The notes beneath the pieces were generated by a model. That model saw only the letters and a list, made by a program, of their open reading frames with translations. It was not told the origin of the DNA and made no database searches. Shown in pieces: positions 9,928 through 19,711 of a stretch of DNA of 32,953 bases (position 1 is the stretch's first letter; every line of letters begins with the position of its first letter). Both the position numbers and the translations under genes were made by a program. Origin of the DNA: an uncultured Bacteroidota bacterium (GTDB taxonomy: Bacteria; Bacteroidota; Bacteroidia; UBA4408); NCBI GenBank assembly GCA_903840505.1, contig CAIMGI010000204.1, forward strand, positions 1 to 32,953. Direction: 5' to 3'.

Positions 9928-12900
9928 TTACAAATTAATGAATTTTTTAGTAATTACTTTATTATTAGCTGTTACAGTAATATAATAAACACCCACATAC
10001 CCTTTAGGCAAATTAACAAGTATGCTTTCCTTTTGAGTATTGGTTTCAATCGAATTTACGATATCTTGTCCTAATACATTTACCGCTTTAATGGTTATAT
10101 TCTGTGCGGTTGCAAAATCTACATTAACCATATTCCCATCTTCCGTTTTTGTAACGTAAATGCTTTCCTGACCAATAGCTTGTGTCGCTGATTTATTGAC
10201 TTCAGGAGCACAATCGTTCGACTTATTAAGGTGAAGCACAAATCTGTTTTTGTTATCACCAACATTTATATCAAAAGAATAATTTGCATTGCGTCTTAAA
10301 TCAACAAACTTACTTGCCACTTTATCCTCTAAAATAACACAAGAATATTCTTTTACATTTTCCATTCCTGTAATATCAATTGTATAATTACCGGATATCC
10401 CAACTCCAACATAAACAGGAACTGTAACTGAACTTGGATTTGAATTGAGTTTATTTAAACACAATTCCATTCCATCAGTTGATACAGTTGAAATATATGG
10501 AGCTTCCTTTATCGGACTTTCCATATAAGGCAAATCACCATTATCGTAATTCTCTTGCGAATCATTATTCAAATCAATTTTAGAAACGTTATAGTAAGAT
10601 ATACTTTGATCAGATTTAGAAACTTTAAAAGTCAAGAAATTATCTTGCTCCTCTGTTTTATGAAATACACTTGTAACTGTTGTAGTTTTTGCACTTTCAA
10701 GTATACTTACAGTAGGTGTTGCAGTTGCGTGTACATAAAACCCTTGCGATGAAGGAATCTCTGTACCAGCACCATAGGTTATAAAATTCCCTGCAACAGC
10801 ATCGAAAATCCTATATGAGTTATCAATATTCGTTGAATTAGCATATACAGTATTCCAAGAAATATATGAAGCAAATGGGTTTCCAATTAAATTATAACCA
10901 TTTCCAGTATATGACAATCCACCAACCACTTGTGTCCCTTGATTCGGAGTACCTCTTGTATCAAAGGTGGTATTATTTAAGTTATTTACATCTGAACCAA
11001 AATACAATTCAAAACCTAAACCAGGAGTTAGTGCAGTAGCTTGAGCCACTACAGGGACTCTTGCTCCAGAAGGCTCGCTCCATTTATAAACAGTATTGAC
11101 CATTCCAAAAATATTAGCATCTGCACCACCAACTCCGTACATATAAATTTCGTTTGTACCATTCGGTTTTGTATCCCAATCGGCAATAGTAGAAGCTTGA
11201 ACTGGAGAAGACAAATTTGCATATCCCGTTTTTCTTGAAGCAACATAACGTTGAACTACAAAATTTGTTCCTGTTATAGCTGCACCTGCAGGTATTACGG
11301 CAATACGTGCTGTAGAAGTAGCACTTGACTGCAAAGTAAAGGATGTACTTCCTGTAGCAAAAGTAACAGGAGTAGTTATTGTTAAAGCACCCGATAAAAC
11401 CTGAATACCTGTAACAACACTTACACCTCCACTTGTATTAGAAATGGTTAAGTTAACCCATCCGCAGGTACCTGTTATTGTTTGTGCAACCGATCCATTA
11501 AAAACAACTGTACTTCCATTAGTTGTAGTATAATTATTTCCTCCGGTGCTAAAATTACGTTTTATGTAAACAGGATTAGTATTATCCCATACTCGCAATC
11601 CTGCTCCTGAACTCATTAAATTATTGTAGGTGAAAGCTGTGATTGTTTGTGTCACAGAACCTGCATATCTAATGGTACTATTTGTAATGGTGTAGGTATT
11701 TGTACCTGGAATAAATGCTGTATAAACATCAATAATATTTACTGGGTCTAATACTCTTGCCCCTGTTGAAGAAGAAGACAAAGTACCATAATAAAAAGCA
11801 CCCGGTATTGTTTGAGAACTTGCACTGTTAAAATTAATAGTATTTCCAAATGTACTATATCTATAATTATTAACAGGAGGGGTGAAAGTTCCTGCAACAT
11901 TAATTACGCCTGAAAATGTTTTAAAAACTCCATTACCACAACCTATAACTGTTAAATTATTGTAACTAAAAGGCTGAATTGTTTGTGCTACTGTAGCATA
12001 ATAAGCTATTGTACTACCAGTAATGGTATATGTATTAGAACCCGGCGTAAACAAACTGTATATTCTAATTGTACCAGTAGAAGCTAAAGTACGTGCACCG
12101 TTGCTGGATGAAGTTAAATTATTATAATAGAATGCAGGAATAGTTTGAGAACCTGAACCACTAAAATCAATGGTTGAAGGAGTACAACCTGTACAATATT
12201 GCAAATTAGTTGGAGGTGTAAATACACCATCAACTTGCATACTTCCAACAAAATTCTTATACCCGGGCGCAACACTGTTTAAAGCGGTAATGTTATTGTA
12301 ATGAAATGGCTGAACAATTTGAATAATATTACTCACATTTGTATAACGAATGGTACTTCCAGTAATGGTATGTGATGGTCCGGTACCAGGAGTAAACACA
12401 TTGTTAATATCAATATTTCCGGAAGAAGCCAACACTTTATTGAAATTACTAAATGTTAAATTACCATAAGTTCCTGCCAATACATTTTGTCCGTTAGATG
12501 CTTGATTGTAGGTTACAGTTCCTGTAGATGAAGACGTAATAGTTCCTCCTAAGCCGGTAACAGTGCTGTTCAAAGTTAGCGTTTGTGTTCCAACAGAAAC
12601 ACTTCCGGCAGCACCCAATATAAAATTATTAATGTTAACAGGTGTAGCAATTGTCATTGCGTGATTTATAGTTACATTATCACCTGTGGTTGGTCTTCCA
12701 TTAGGAGTCCAATTTGTTGTAACATCCCACGAACCCGCTACTGCTGTTACATAATTACCTCCAGGTGGAACATATGCGGCACCAACACCTACTGCATACC
12801 AAGCATTGGTAACTGCAATTTCTTCTGCTGAAGCGGCACCATACAAATCTATAGCTGCTTGAATACTTCCCGTACGAGCATCAATATATTGCGAAGTAGA

Positions 12901-14493
12901 CGTTAGGTATACCGTTAAATTTCTATAGGCAATTGCTGCAGCTGCAGTCATTCCAATTCCTGTAACTGAATAAACACTTCCTATATCGTTTGTTCCGGAT
13001 CCACCATTACAAACTAAATAGTACCAAAAATTTTGAACACCACTATTGGTATGAACTCCTCCATAATCATTCCCTTGATTATATGGAGGAACAGGAACAA
13101 TCCAGTTTACTCCCAAATAGGTATCAGGTTGACCACCCGCATTTGGATTCTGCATATCTCTTAATGCGCCTCCTCCAAAAACAACTTGATCACCAATTAA
13201 GAAATTTGCATTCCCTGGATCTTTAAAATATTCAACATTGGTTCCAAAAATATCACTGAAAGATTCATTCAATCCACCTGACTCATCAGAATAATTTAAG
13301 TTTGCCGAATAGGTTGTTACAGCGTGTGCTATCTCGTGTCCACATACATCAAGTGATGATAGTGGTGTAAATCCTCCCGGTACGTTACTTCCGTCACCGT
13401 AAGTCATACATACACCGTTCCAATAAGCGTTATCGTAAGCCACATCATAGTGAACATAAGAAATAATTGCAGCACCTGCATTATCATAGCTATTACGACC
13501 AAAAGTTCCGAAAAAATAATCATAGGTAGCTTCAGCACCAACGTGCGCGTCTAATGCTGCATCGTCCATCGCTGGGTTGTTTAATCCTACCCAACTGTTT
13601 CCAACATTTGTAAAATCAACAGCATTACCATAATTTACCCCTGTTTGCATATTGTATGTTTCAATTCCATTACCCCTAGCGGCTTCACGCAATCGGAAAG
13701 TACCACCGCCAATATCATCGGAAGTAAATGCTTGTGAACCAATATAACGAGTTGTTCCTGTTGCGGCAGCATCTGTAAAACAAATTCTATTGTCTTTTCT
13801 GATAACTTTTCCTGTATGTGCATCCACATAAACATAAAAACGACTCATTGGTTTATCGGCATACACATCAAACTTATACGCTAAACACATTGTTCCTGTA
13901 AAGTAATTAGCATCTGTAGCTGTAATTAGCAATTCGGGATGCGGGTAATTCGTAGCATTCGGATTTTTTGTTATTTGTTTCAACATCGCTTCCTCTTCAG
14001 GCACTTCCCACTTATAACGACTTGCACCTATATCCTTTAAGGCTGCAGTAATAGCATTTTGTGCCGATAAAACAGGCTGGGTATTTAACTTAATATTATC
14101 AATGAAAAAACCATTTGCCGACAATACCGAAGCATTTTTCATATGTATATTATAGATTCCATCCTCTACTTTTACACTATTATAATATTGTTGGTATTTG
14201 TAATTCGTCATTCCCAAATTATCTTTCTCCTCTTTTACAAAAACCAAAGCATCTGCCACACGAAACTTAAATGAAGGTTTAAGTGCATCAATTGCTTTAT
14301 CTTTTGTCAAATTACCTGTAAACTCAACAAAGGAAGGGACTTTAGATGGCGCATTAATCACAATGCGTTTACTGTGAATTACCAAAGCATTGGCATCTTT
14401 TCCTTTTAATATTGTTTGTTGATTTTTTGAGGCAAATCCAAAAGAAATCCCTACAAAGAAAATCAACGACAGTAGTAAGTACGAACGTTTCAT
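9928..14493 (-). CDS. T9SS-secreted M4 metalloprotease with long beta-repeat region (second of the tandem trio)
   Basis: This 1521-residue protein has the same N-terminal half as its neighbours: signal peptide, FTP-like propeptide, and an M4 domain with H386-E-I-A-H390, NESFSDIFG and GGVHTNSGVQNFW. After about residue 575 it differs completely. There is no PKD domain; instead SWDVTTNWTPNGRPTTGDNV opens a beta-rich region of about seven diverged repeats (about 656-1018). A long beta-rich stretch and a C-terminal sorting-type domain (about 1440-1521, ending ITKKFINL) follow. Such repeats suggest a beta-helix or adhesin-like surface part. It lies 18 bases after the first protease and 34 bases before the third, so the three are probably one transcript. 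The protease call is firm; the role of the C-terminal half is inferred. Confidence 0.88.
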   Translation of the reverse strand: MKRSYLLLSLIFFVGISFGFASKNQQTILKGKDANALVIHSKRIVINAPSKVPSFVEFTGNLTKDKAIDALKPSFKFRVADALVFVKEEKDNLGMTNYKYQQYYNSVKVEDGIYNIHMKNASVLSANGFFIDNIKLNTQPVLSAQNAITAALKDIGASRYKWEVPEEEAMLKQITKNPNATNYPHPELLITATDANYFTGTMCLAYKFDVYADKPMSRFYVYVDAHTGKVIRKDNRICFTDAAATGTTRYIGSQAFTSDDIGGGTFRLREAARGNGIETYNMQTGVNYGNAVDFTNVGNSWVGLNNPAMDDAALDAHVGAEATYDYFFGTFGRNSYDNAGAAIISYVHYDVAYDNAYWNGVCMTYGDGSNVPGGFTPLSSLDVCGHEIAHAVTTYSANLNYSDESGGLNESFSDIFGTNVEYFKDPGNANFLIGDQVVFGGGALRDMQNPNAGGQPDTYLGVNWIVPVPPYNQGNDYGGVHTNSGVQNFWYYLVCNGGSGTNDIGSVYSVTGIGMTAAAAIAYRNLTVYLTSTSQYIDARTGSIQAAIDLYGAASAEEIAVTNAWYAVGVGAAYVPPGGNYVTAVAGSWDVTTNWTPNGRPTTGDNVTINHAMTIATPVNINNFILGAAGSVSVGTQTLTLNSTVTGLGGTITSSSTGTVTYNQASNGQNVLAGTYGNLTFSNFNKVLASSGNIDINNVFTPGTGPSHTITGSTIRYTNVSNIIQIVQPFHYNNITALNSVAPGYKNFVGSMQVDGVFTPPTNLQYCTGCTPSTIDFSGSGSQTIPAFYYNNLTSSSNGARTLASTGTIRIYSLFTPGSNTYTITGSTIAYYATVAQTIQPFSYNNLTVIGCGNGVFKTFSGVINVAGTFTPPVNNYRYSTFGNTINFNSASSQTIPGAFYYGTLSSSSTGARVLDPVNIIDVYTAFIPGTNTYTITNSTIRYAGSVTQTITAFTYNNLMSSGAGLRVWDNTNPVYIKRNFSTGGNNYTTTNGSTVVFNGSVAQTITGTCGWVNLTISNTSGGVSVVTGIQVLSGALTITTPVTFATGSTSFTLQSSATSTARIAVIPAGAAITGTNFVVQRYVASRKTGYANLSSPVQASTIADWDTKPNGTNEIYMYGVGGADANIFGMVNTVYKWSEPSGARVPVVAQATALTPGLGFELYFGSDVNNLNNTTFDTRGTPNQGTQVVGGLSYTGNGYNLIGNPFASYISWNTVYANSTNIDNSYRIFDAVAGNFITYGAGTEIPSSQGFYVHATATPTVSILESAKTTTVTSVFHKTEEQDNFLTFKVSKSDQSISYYNVSKIDLNNDSQENYDNGDLPYMESPIKEAPYISTVSTDGMELCLNKLNSNPSSVTVPVYVGVGISGNYTIDITGMENVKEYSCVILEDKVASKFVDLRRNANYSFDINVGDNKNRFVLHLNKSNDCAPEVNKSATQAIGQESIYVTKTEDGNMVNVDFATAQNITIKAVNVLGQDIVNSIETNTQKESILVNLPKGYVGVYYITVTANNKVITKKFINL
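11440..12525 (-). repeat. About seven tandem beta-repeats within the second M4 protease
   Basis: Diverged units of roughly 55-60 residues share the pattern STIxY, then QTIxxFxYNNL, then a Ser/Gly-rich turn. They alternate. One type is introduced by FTPG and TYTITGSTI (second, fourth and sixth units); the other by FTPP and a shorter lead to TIDF or TINF (third and fifth). The first and seventh units are more diverged. The alternation suggests growth by duplication of a two-unit block. Boundaries were judged by eye. Confidence 0.75.
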
Positions 14494-14511
14494 AATTTCG
14501 GTTTTTATTAT

Positions 14512-17403
14512 TTAATTTTTAATAATTTTTTTAATTCTTATTCCTTCAGAAGTAGTAACCTTTGCTAAATATAAACCTGTAGAAAAAGCAGACATATCGA
14601 TAGTGTTTTTATATTCGTCAACAAAATTAATCTGTGTGTCTTCCCAAATAAGTTTACCTGTACAAGTATAAATTTTAATATTCACATCGCTCCTGATGCT
14701 ATTTTTAAACAATAAAGAAAAATTATCGCTTGTAGGATTTGGATAAATATATATTGAATCATCAATACCTTCTTCCGATTCTATTCCGACACCACAATTT
14801 ATAATTGTTGCTGTCATCATTGTTCTGGCACTTACACAAGGTGCTGCTACCACTTCCCAATCATAAAAATAATAATACCTATCGCTTCCTGAGGTAGATG
14901 AAGTGATATCAACATAACCGGGCAAAGTATAAGGGAAAACCATCCCTGTTGTATTTCTAAATAAGTCCATTGAATTCCCACCAATTTCATAACCTGTTCC
15001 CGGAGTTAAATTAAAATTCAGATTTATTCTACTCGCAGAGTCTGGAATATTTAAAGTAATTGTTTGCAAAACTGTTCCTTGACTGTCCCATAAGTTAATT
15101 GTCCTATTGGTTGTACCTTGCGCATATACCCAAACGGATTTAAGAATACACGGTTGAGTAACATTGAAAACCAAACCTCTATTTTGAGCACTGTTATGAT
15201 TATTTGTACTACCAATTGAATTGTCTACAGGGCCAACATATGCAGGTGCAGCAGGCACTTCACTTTCAATATAAAAACTGGTTGTTGAGTTTATAAATGG
15301 CGTAGTGTAGGGAGTTCCTGTATACAAAGGTGCCCCACCTTGAGGAACATTATACCAATTTAAATTTCCATTTCCAGTTGCATTCAATACTAAAATATCT
15401 GGATCACAATGAGTAATATCCGGTGAAACCGGTGCGGCTGGTAATGAAATATTAATATAAGCTGTTTTAGTAATTGAATCTGCGCCACAGCTTCCACTTC
15501 CTACTAATTTTACATTATAAATTCCAGCGTTAATATAAACATGCGAAGGATTAATTAGATTACTGGTTGTGCCATCGCCAAAATCCCAAGCAAAAGTGGT
15601 AGTATTTTGACTAAGATTTGCAAAGTTGACTGAAAAGGGCGCATTGCAAGTAGTTAAAATTGGAGCAGAAAAGTCACACACCACTGTAGGATTAAATTGA
15701 CCTCCAACACCAACAGCATACCAAGCAGCTGCAACCGACATCGCCTCAGGTGAACAAGCACCATATAAATCCTGTGCTGATTGAATACTGTATGTTCTAG
15801 CATCAATGTATTGAGAAGTATTTGTAAGGTACACAGATAAACATCTGTAAGCAATTGCTTCTGCTTTTTGCATTCCAATACCAGTAACATTGTAATTATT
15901 ACCATTGTCATTTGTTCCTGTACCGCCTTGACATAAAAGGTAAAACCAAAAATTTTGAACTCCACTATTATAATGTACTCCGCCATTATCGCCTGCTCCA
16001 ACATACCAGTAAGTCCCTAAATATGTATCCGGATTTTGATATGCTCCCGGATTCTGCATATCTCTTAGTGCTGTTCCTTGGGTTACTGTAATTTCAGCTC
16101 CTATTAAAAAATCGGCAGTATTGGGTTTTGAGTAAAATTCAATAGCTGTTCCAAAAATATCACTAAACGATTCGTTCAAAGCGCCTGATTCGTATGAATA
16201 ATCCAAATTGGCAGTAAATTGTGTTACTCCGTGTGTAATTTCGTGACCACAAACATCCATTGCTGTAAGCGGTGTAAAGCCTCCTGCTTGTCCGCTTCCA
16301 TCTCCATAAGTCATTGATTGTCCATTCCAAAATGCATTATCGTAACCCTGATCATAATGAACATAAGATAAAATAACAGCATCATTACCATCATAACTGT
16401 TTCTGCTGTGAATTGTTTTGTAATAATCATACGTTTCTTCTGCTCCCCAATGCGCATCCAGTGCAACTTCATCCATAGTACCATTTGCAATATTCCAAAC
16501 CTTTGAGTTATTGGTAAAGTCAACAGCATTACCATAATTGGTTCCTGTATTCATATCGTAGGTTTCAATTCCGTTGCCGTGAGAAGTTTCTCTCAATCTA
16601 TATTGATTGGAGGCAAAACTATCCGAAAGAAATGGTTGATTCCCACTGTATCTAGTAGCACCCGAAGAGGCTACGTCTATTTTGCAAATTCGGTTATCCC
16701 TTCTGATTAATCCCCCTGTTTGAGCATCTACAAATACGTAGTTTCTGCTCATTGGCTTATCAGCATACACATCCATCTTATATGCCAAACGCATTTCCTT
16801 TGTATTGTAATTTCCATTAACTGAAGTAACTATCAGTTGAGGTTGAGGATAATATGTTGCATTATTGTTCTTCGTTATTTTTTTCAAACGAACTTCTTCT
16901 TGTGGAACTTGCCATTTGTAAAGAGTTGCGCCAATTTCTTTAAGCGCAGCTGACACAGCTGCATCGGATGTGATACCAGCATTCGCATTTATTTTTAAAT
17001 CAGTTACAAAAAAACCATTGGCTGTTTGTATTCGATTATTTTTTTCGTGCAAATAGTATTGTCCGCCTGCTACTTCTATTCCATTATAATATTGCTGATA
17101 GCGATAATGAATAAAACCCAATTTATCTTTTTCAGTCTTAAATAAACGTAGCTCATCATTTGATGTTGCTTTAAAGGAGAGCTGCAATGCTGCAATTGCT
17201 TGCTCTTTGCTTAATGCGATTCCTTCTTTAAACTCCACAAAAGAAGCTACAGTGGATGGAGCATTTATTATTATATGATTACTTCCTTTAACAATAGAAT
17301 GGGCTTCCTCGCCCCTATATTCTTTTTGAAAAGTATTGTCATTTTTAGAAAATAGGGATGTTGAAATAACAACAGAACAGAACAGGAGTATAATTTTTTT
17401 CAT
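14512..17403 (-). CDS. T9SS-secreted M4 metalloprotease with PKD domain (first of the tandem trio)
   Basis: This 963-residue protein is the promoter-proximal member of three tandem M4 proteases. Residues 1-19 form a signal peptide. The FTP/PepSY-like propeptide holds INAPSTVASFVEF, and the catalytic domain runs to about residue 564 with H387-E-I-T-H391, NESFSDIFG and GGVHYNSGVQNFW. Next come a PKD domain (FAWDFGDGTTSN, about 583-643), an Ig-like domain (about 644-740) and a beta-sandwich starting VPAAPAYVGPVDNSIG. The latter is nearly the same as in the third protease and contains TINLWDSQG. The C-terminal sorting domain begins near 878 (YIYPNPTSDNF) and ends RIKKIIKN. All residues needed for zinc binding and catalysis are present, so it should be active after release of the propeptide. 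Confidence 0.9.
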   Translation of the reverse strand: MKKIILLFCSVVISTSLFSKNDNTFQKEYRGEEAHSIVKGSNHIIINAPSTVASFVEFKEGIALSKEQAIAALQLSFKATSNDELRLFKTEKDKLGFIHYRYQQYYNGIEVAGGQYYLHEKNNRIQTANGFFVTDLKINANAGITSDAAVSAALKEIGATLYKWQVPQEEVRLKKITKNNNATYYPQPQLIVTSVNGNYNTKEMRLAYKMDVYADKPMSRNYVFVDAQTGGLIRRDNRICKIDVASSGATRYSGNQPFLSDSFASNQYRLRETSHGNGIETYDMNTGTNYGNAVDFTNNSKVWNIANGTMDEVALDAHWGAEETYDYYKTIHSRNSYDGNDAVILSYVHYDQGYDNAFWNGQSMTYGDGSGQAGGFTPLTAMDVCGHEITHGVTQFTANLDYSYESGALNESFSDIFGTAIEFYSKPNTADFLIGAEITVTQGTALRDMQNPGAYQNPDTYLGTYWYVGAGDNGGVHYNSGVQNFWFYLLCQGGTGTNDNGNNYNVTGIGMQKAEAIAYRCLSVYLTNTSQYIDARTYSIQSAQDLYGACSPEAMSVAAAWYAVGVGGQFNPTVVCDFSAPILTTCNAPFSVNFANLSQNTTTFAWDFGDGTTSNLINPSHVYINAGIYNVKLVGSGSCGADSITKTAYINISLPAAPVSPDITHCDPDILVLNATGNGNLNWYNVPQGGAPLYTGTPYTTPFINSTTSFYIESEVPAAPAYVGPVDNSIGSTNNHNSAQNRGLVFNVTQPCILKSVWVYAQGTTNRTINLWDSQGTVLQTITLNIPDSASRINLNFNLTPGTGYEIGGNSMDLFRNTTGMVFPYTLPGYVDITSSTSGSDRYYYFYDWEVVAAPCVSARTMMTATIINCGVGIESEEGIDDSIYIYPNPTSDNFSLLFKNSIRSDVNIKIYTCTGKLIWEDTQINFVDEYKNTIDMSAFSTGLYLAKVTTSEGIRIKKIIKN

Positions 17404-17531
17404 TGAATCTTATTTTTCATCAATATTATGTTTTTAATTTATAAAAAGCAAGTGTTTTTCGATGAATACCAAACATATTTTATGAACTATAAAATGAATT
17501 AGTAATTTTGAGGGCAAAATATATAAAGATT
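17404..17531. promoter_or_regulatory. Divergent intergenic region between M4 protease operon and ALDH
   Basis: These 128 AT-rich bases separate two divergently transcribed units and must hold both promoters. On the minus strand TATGTTTG (plus 17470-17477) fits TAnnTTTG and would give a leader of about 60 bases before the first protease. On the plus strand TAATTTTG (17503-17510) fits the same box, 21 bases before the aldehyde dehydrogenase ATG. No operator-like dyad stands out. Confidence 0.5.
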
Positions 17532-19091
17532 ATGAATACAGCAGCTACAAAAGACCTTTTCAATATAGCGCAAGCATTGGAACAACTGGGAATAAAACAG
17601 AATAATTATGGTGCATCTACCGGTCTGAATCATATAGAAACAAAAGGCGAAAAAATAGATTCATACTCTCCCGCAGATGGCAAGCTCATTGGCAGTGTAA
17701 ATGCTGCAACAAAAGTGGATTACGAAACACTTGTTAAGAAAGCAGAAATTGCATACAAAAGCTGGAGAAATATTACAGCACCTAAACGAGGAGAAATTGT
17801 GCGACAAATGGGAGAAGAGTTCCGCAAACACAAGTCTGCATTGGGAAAACTGGTTTCATATGAAATGGGGAAAAGTTATCAAGAAGGATTAGGTGAAGTG
17901 CAAGAAATAATCGATATATGCGATTTTGCAGTCGGACTTTCGCGGCAACTATATGGACTTACTATGCACAGTGAACGACCACAGCACCGTATGTATGAAC
18001 AATATCATCCAATAGGTATTGTTGGAATTATTTCGGCATTTAACTTTCCTGTTGCCGTGTGGAGCTGGAATGCTATGTTGGCTTGGGTATGTGGCGATGT
18101 TTGCATTTGGAAGCCATCTGAAAAAACACCATTGTGCGCTGTTGCTTGTCAAAATATTATAGCAAGTGTTTTAAAAAACAACAATGTTCCCGAAGGTGTT
18201 TCGTGTTTGATAATTGGAGATTATAAAATTGGAGAATTATTGTCGAATGATACACGAATCCCTTTGATATCGGCTACAGGATCTACACGTATGGGCAAAT
18301 TGGTAGGCGCATCTGTTGGCGCTCGATTGGGTCGCTCCTTATTAGAATTAGGCGGAAACAATGCCATCATTGTAACGGAAAATGCCGATTTATCGATGGT
18401 GCTTGTTGGTGCTGTATTTGGAGCAGTAGGAACTGCAGGGCAACGATGTACCACAACACGCAGGTTAATCGTTCACACAAGCATTTATGATAAAACCATT
18501 GAGGTTCTTAAGAAAGCCTATGCACAATTAAAAATCGGAAATCCATTGGACGAAAAAAATCACGTTGGTCCTTTGATTGACATAGGTGCCGTAAAAAATT
18601 ATTCACACGCCATTGAGCAAGTAAAAGTGGAAGGCGGTAAAATGTTAGTGGAAGGCGGTATACTAAGTGGTGAAGGTTATGAGAGTGGCTGCTATGTAAA
18701 ACCTTGTATTGCCGAAGCAAACAACAATTACAAAATAGTACAGCACGAAACTTTTGCACCTATTTTATATGTATTAAAATACAACACTATAGAAGAGGCC
18801 ATTGCTATACAAAATGGTGTACCACAAGGATTGTCTTCATCTATCTTTACAAACAATATGCGCGAGGCTGAAAAATTTCTTTCGCAAGAAGGTTCTGATT
18901 GTGGCATTGCAAACGTAAACATTGGAACTTCGGGAGCCGAAATTGGTGGCGCCTTTGGGGGGGAAAAAGAAACAGGTGGCGGACGAGAATCAGGTTCAGA
19001 TGCATGGAAAGCATATATGCGAAGACAAACAAATACCATCAACTATGGTACACAATTGCCTTTAGCACAAGGAATAAAATTCGATTTTTAG
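17532..19091 (+). CDS. Aldehyde dehydrogenase, ALDH7 (antiquitin)-like
   Basis: This is a 519-residue NAD(P)-dependent aldehyde dehydrogenase. Family ALDH7 enzymes oxidise alpha-aminoadipate semialdehyde (in equilibrium with piperideine-6-carboxylate) in lysine breakdown, which is the likely but unproven substrate. Visible features are the cofactor-binding segment ISAFNFPVAVWSWNAMLAW, the KPSEKTPL motif, the glycine motif ATGSTRMGK, general base E272 in LLELGGNNAI and nucleophile C306 in GQRCTTTRR. The GGNNAI and QRCTTTRR forms are typical of antiquitin. I start at the ATG at 17532 rather than the TTG at 17508, which overlaps the putative promoter. A lipoprotein gene begins 7 bases after the stop. 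Confidence 0.9.
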   Translation: MNTAATKDLFNIAQALEQLGIKQNNYGASTGLNHIETKGEKIDSYSPADGKLIGSVNAATKVDYETLVKKAEIAYKSWRNITAPKRGEIVRQMGEEFRKHKSALGKLVSYEMGKSYQEGLGEVQEIIDICDFAVGLSRQLYGLTMHSERPQHRMYEQYHPIGIVGIISAFNFPVAVWSWNAMLAWVCGDVCIWKPSEKTPLCAVACQNIIASVLKNNNVPEGVSCLIIGDYKIGELLSNDTRIPLISATGSTRMGKLVGASVGARLGRSLLELGGNNAIIVTENADLSMVLVGAVFGAVGTAGQRCTTTRRLIVHTSIYDKTIEVLKKAYAQLKIGNPLDEKNHVGPLIDIGAVKNYSHAIEQVKVEGGKMLVEGGILSGEGYESGCYVKPCIAEANNNYKIVQHETFAPILYVLKYNTIEEAIAIQNGVPQGLSSSIFTNNMREAEKFLSQEGSDCGIANVNIGTSGAEIGGAFGGEKETGGGRESGSDAWKAYMRRQTNTINYGTQLPLAQGIKFDF

Positions 19092-19098
19092 CCTACGG

Positions 19099-19650
19099 AT
19101 GTCGTTAAAAAAAACAACATACCGTATCACTTCATTTGTGTTTATTTTGCTTCACCTTTCTTGTAATAAAAGTGTTGATAATAGAATTAAAACAAACACC
19201 TATTTCAGTATTCGTGATTTTTTTGATACTGAATCGAAGCGACTTTCCGATAGTAAAACATCCGTTCGTAAGACAATAATGAAAGGAGATACATTTGAAG
19301 AAATTAAGTTGACACCGAAAAACTGGCAAGAAGAATTGGTGATTTTTTCGGAATGTGATATCAATAAACCTGCTTGGGTTCGCAGTTATTCTTTGGATAG
19401 TATTGTGAAGCCTGACTATACCATTGTAACATATACTACAGTTGAAAATATTCCTGTGAAAAAAATAATTCTTGTAAAAAACAAGACAGGAGTTTTATCT
19501 GTTTCAATAGAAAAAAATACGAGCAACCTAATATATGAAAGCTCTCAAAACCTCATCTACTCTGCAAAAAACGGATACGAAATAATAGGCGAACAAAAGG
19601 TTTATTTTCTTTCACCGAATCAATACCGCATTTCTACCACTTTTCTTTAA
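19099..19650 (+). CDS. Small lipoprotein of unknown function
   Basis: I do not recognise this 183-residue protein. It has a lipoprotein signal peptide: charged MSLKK, a hydrophobic stretch ITSFVFILLHL, and a lipobox ending at C22 (HLSC). The mature part has alternating charged and beta-prone segments (SIRDFFDTESKRL, WQEELVIFSECDINKPAW, YTIVTYTTVENIPVKKIILV, GYEIIGEQKVYF), suggesting a single beta-rich domain anchored in a membrane and facing the periplasm or cell surface. It starts 7 bases after the dehydrogenase stop, so it is probably co-transcribed with it. No function can be inferred from that. Confidence 0.75.
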   Translation: MSLKKTTYRITSFVFILLHLSCNKSVDNRIKTNTYFSIRDFFDTESKRLSDSKTSVRKTIMKGDTFEEIKLTPKNWQEELVIFSECDINKPAWVRSYSLDSIVKPDYTIVTYTTVENIPVKKIILVKNKTGVLSVSIEKNTSNLIYESSQNLIYSAKNGYEIIGEQKVYFLSPNQYRISTTFL

Positions 19651-19661
19651 ATCATTTTTTT

Positions 19662-19669
19662 TACATTTG
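19662..19669 (+). promoter_or_regulatory. Possible -7 box upstream of kbl
   Basis: TACATTTG matches TAnnTTTG and lies in the 61-base gap between the lipoprotein gene and kbl, 42 bases before the ATG. It suggests kbl has its own promoter. No clear -33 element is seen. Confidence 0.35.
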
Positions 19670-19711
19670 CTTTTATTGAATTCATAAACCAAAAATATAA
19701 CAACACATATT

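Noticed and set aside
14494-14511. Separate promoters between the M4 protease genes
   Set aside because: The gaps of 18 and 34 bases lack a convincing TAnnTTTG box, so a single transcript is simpler.
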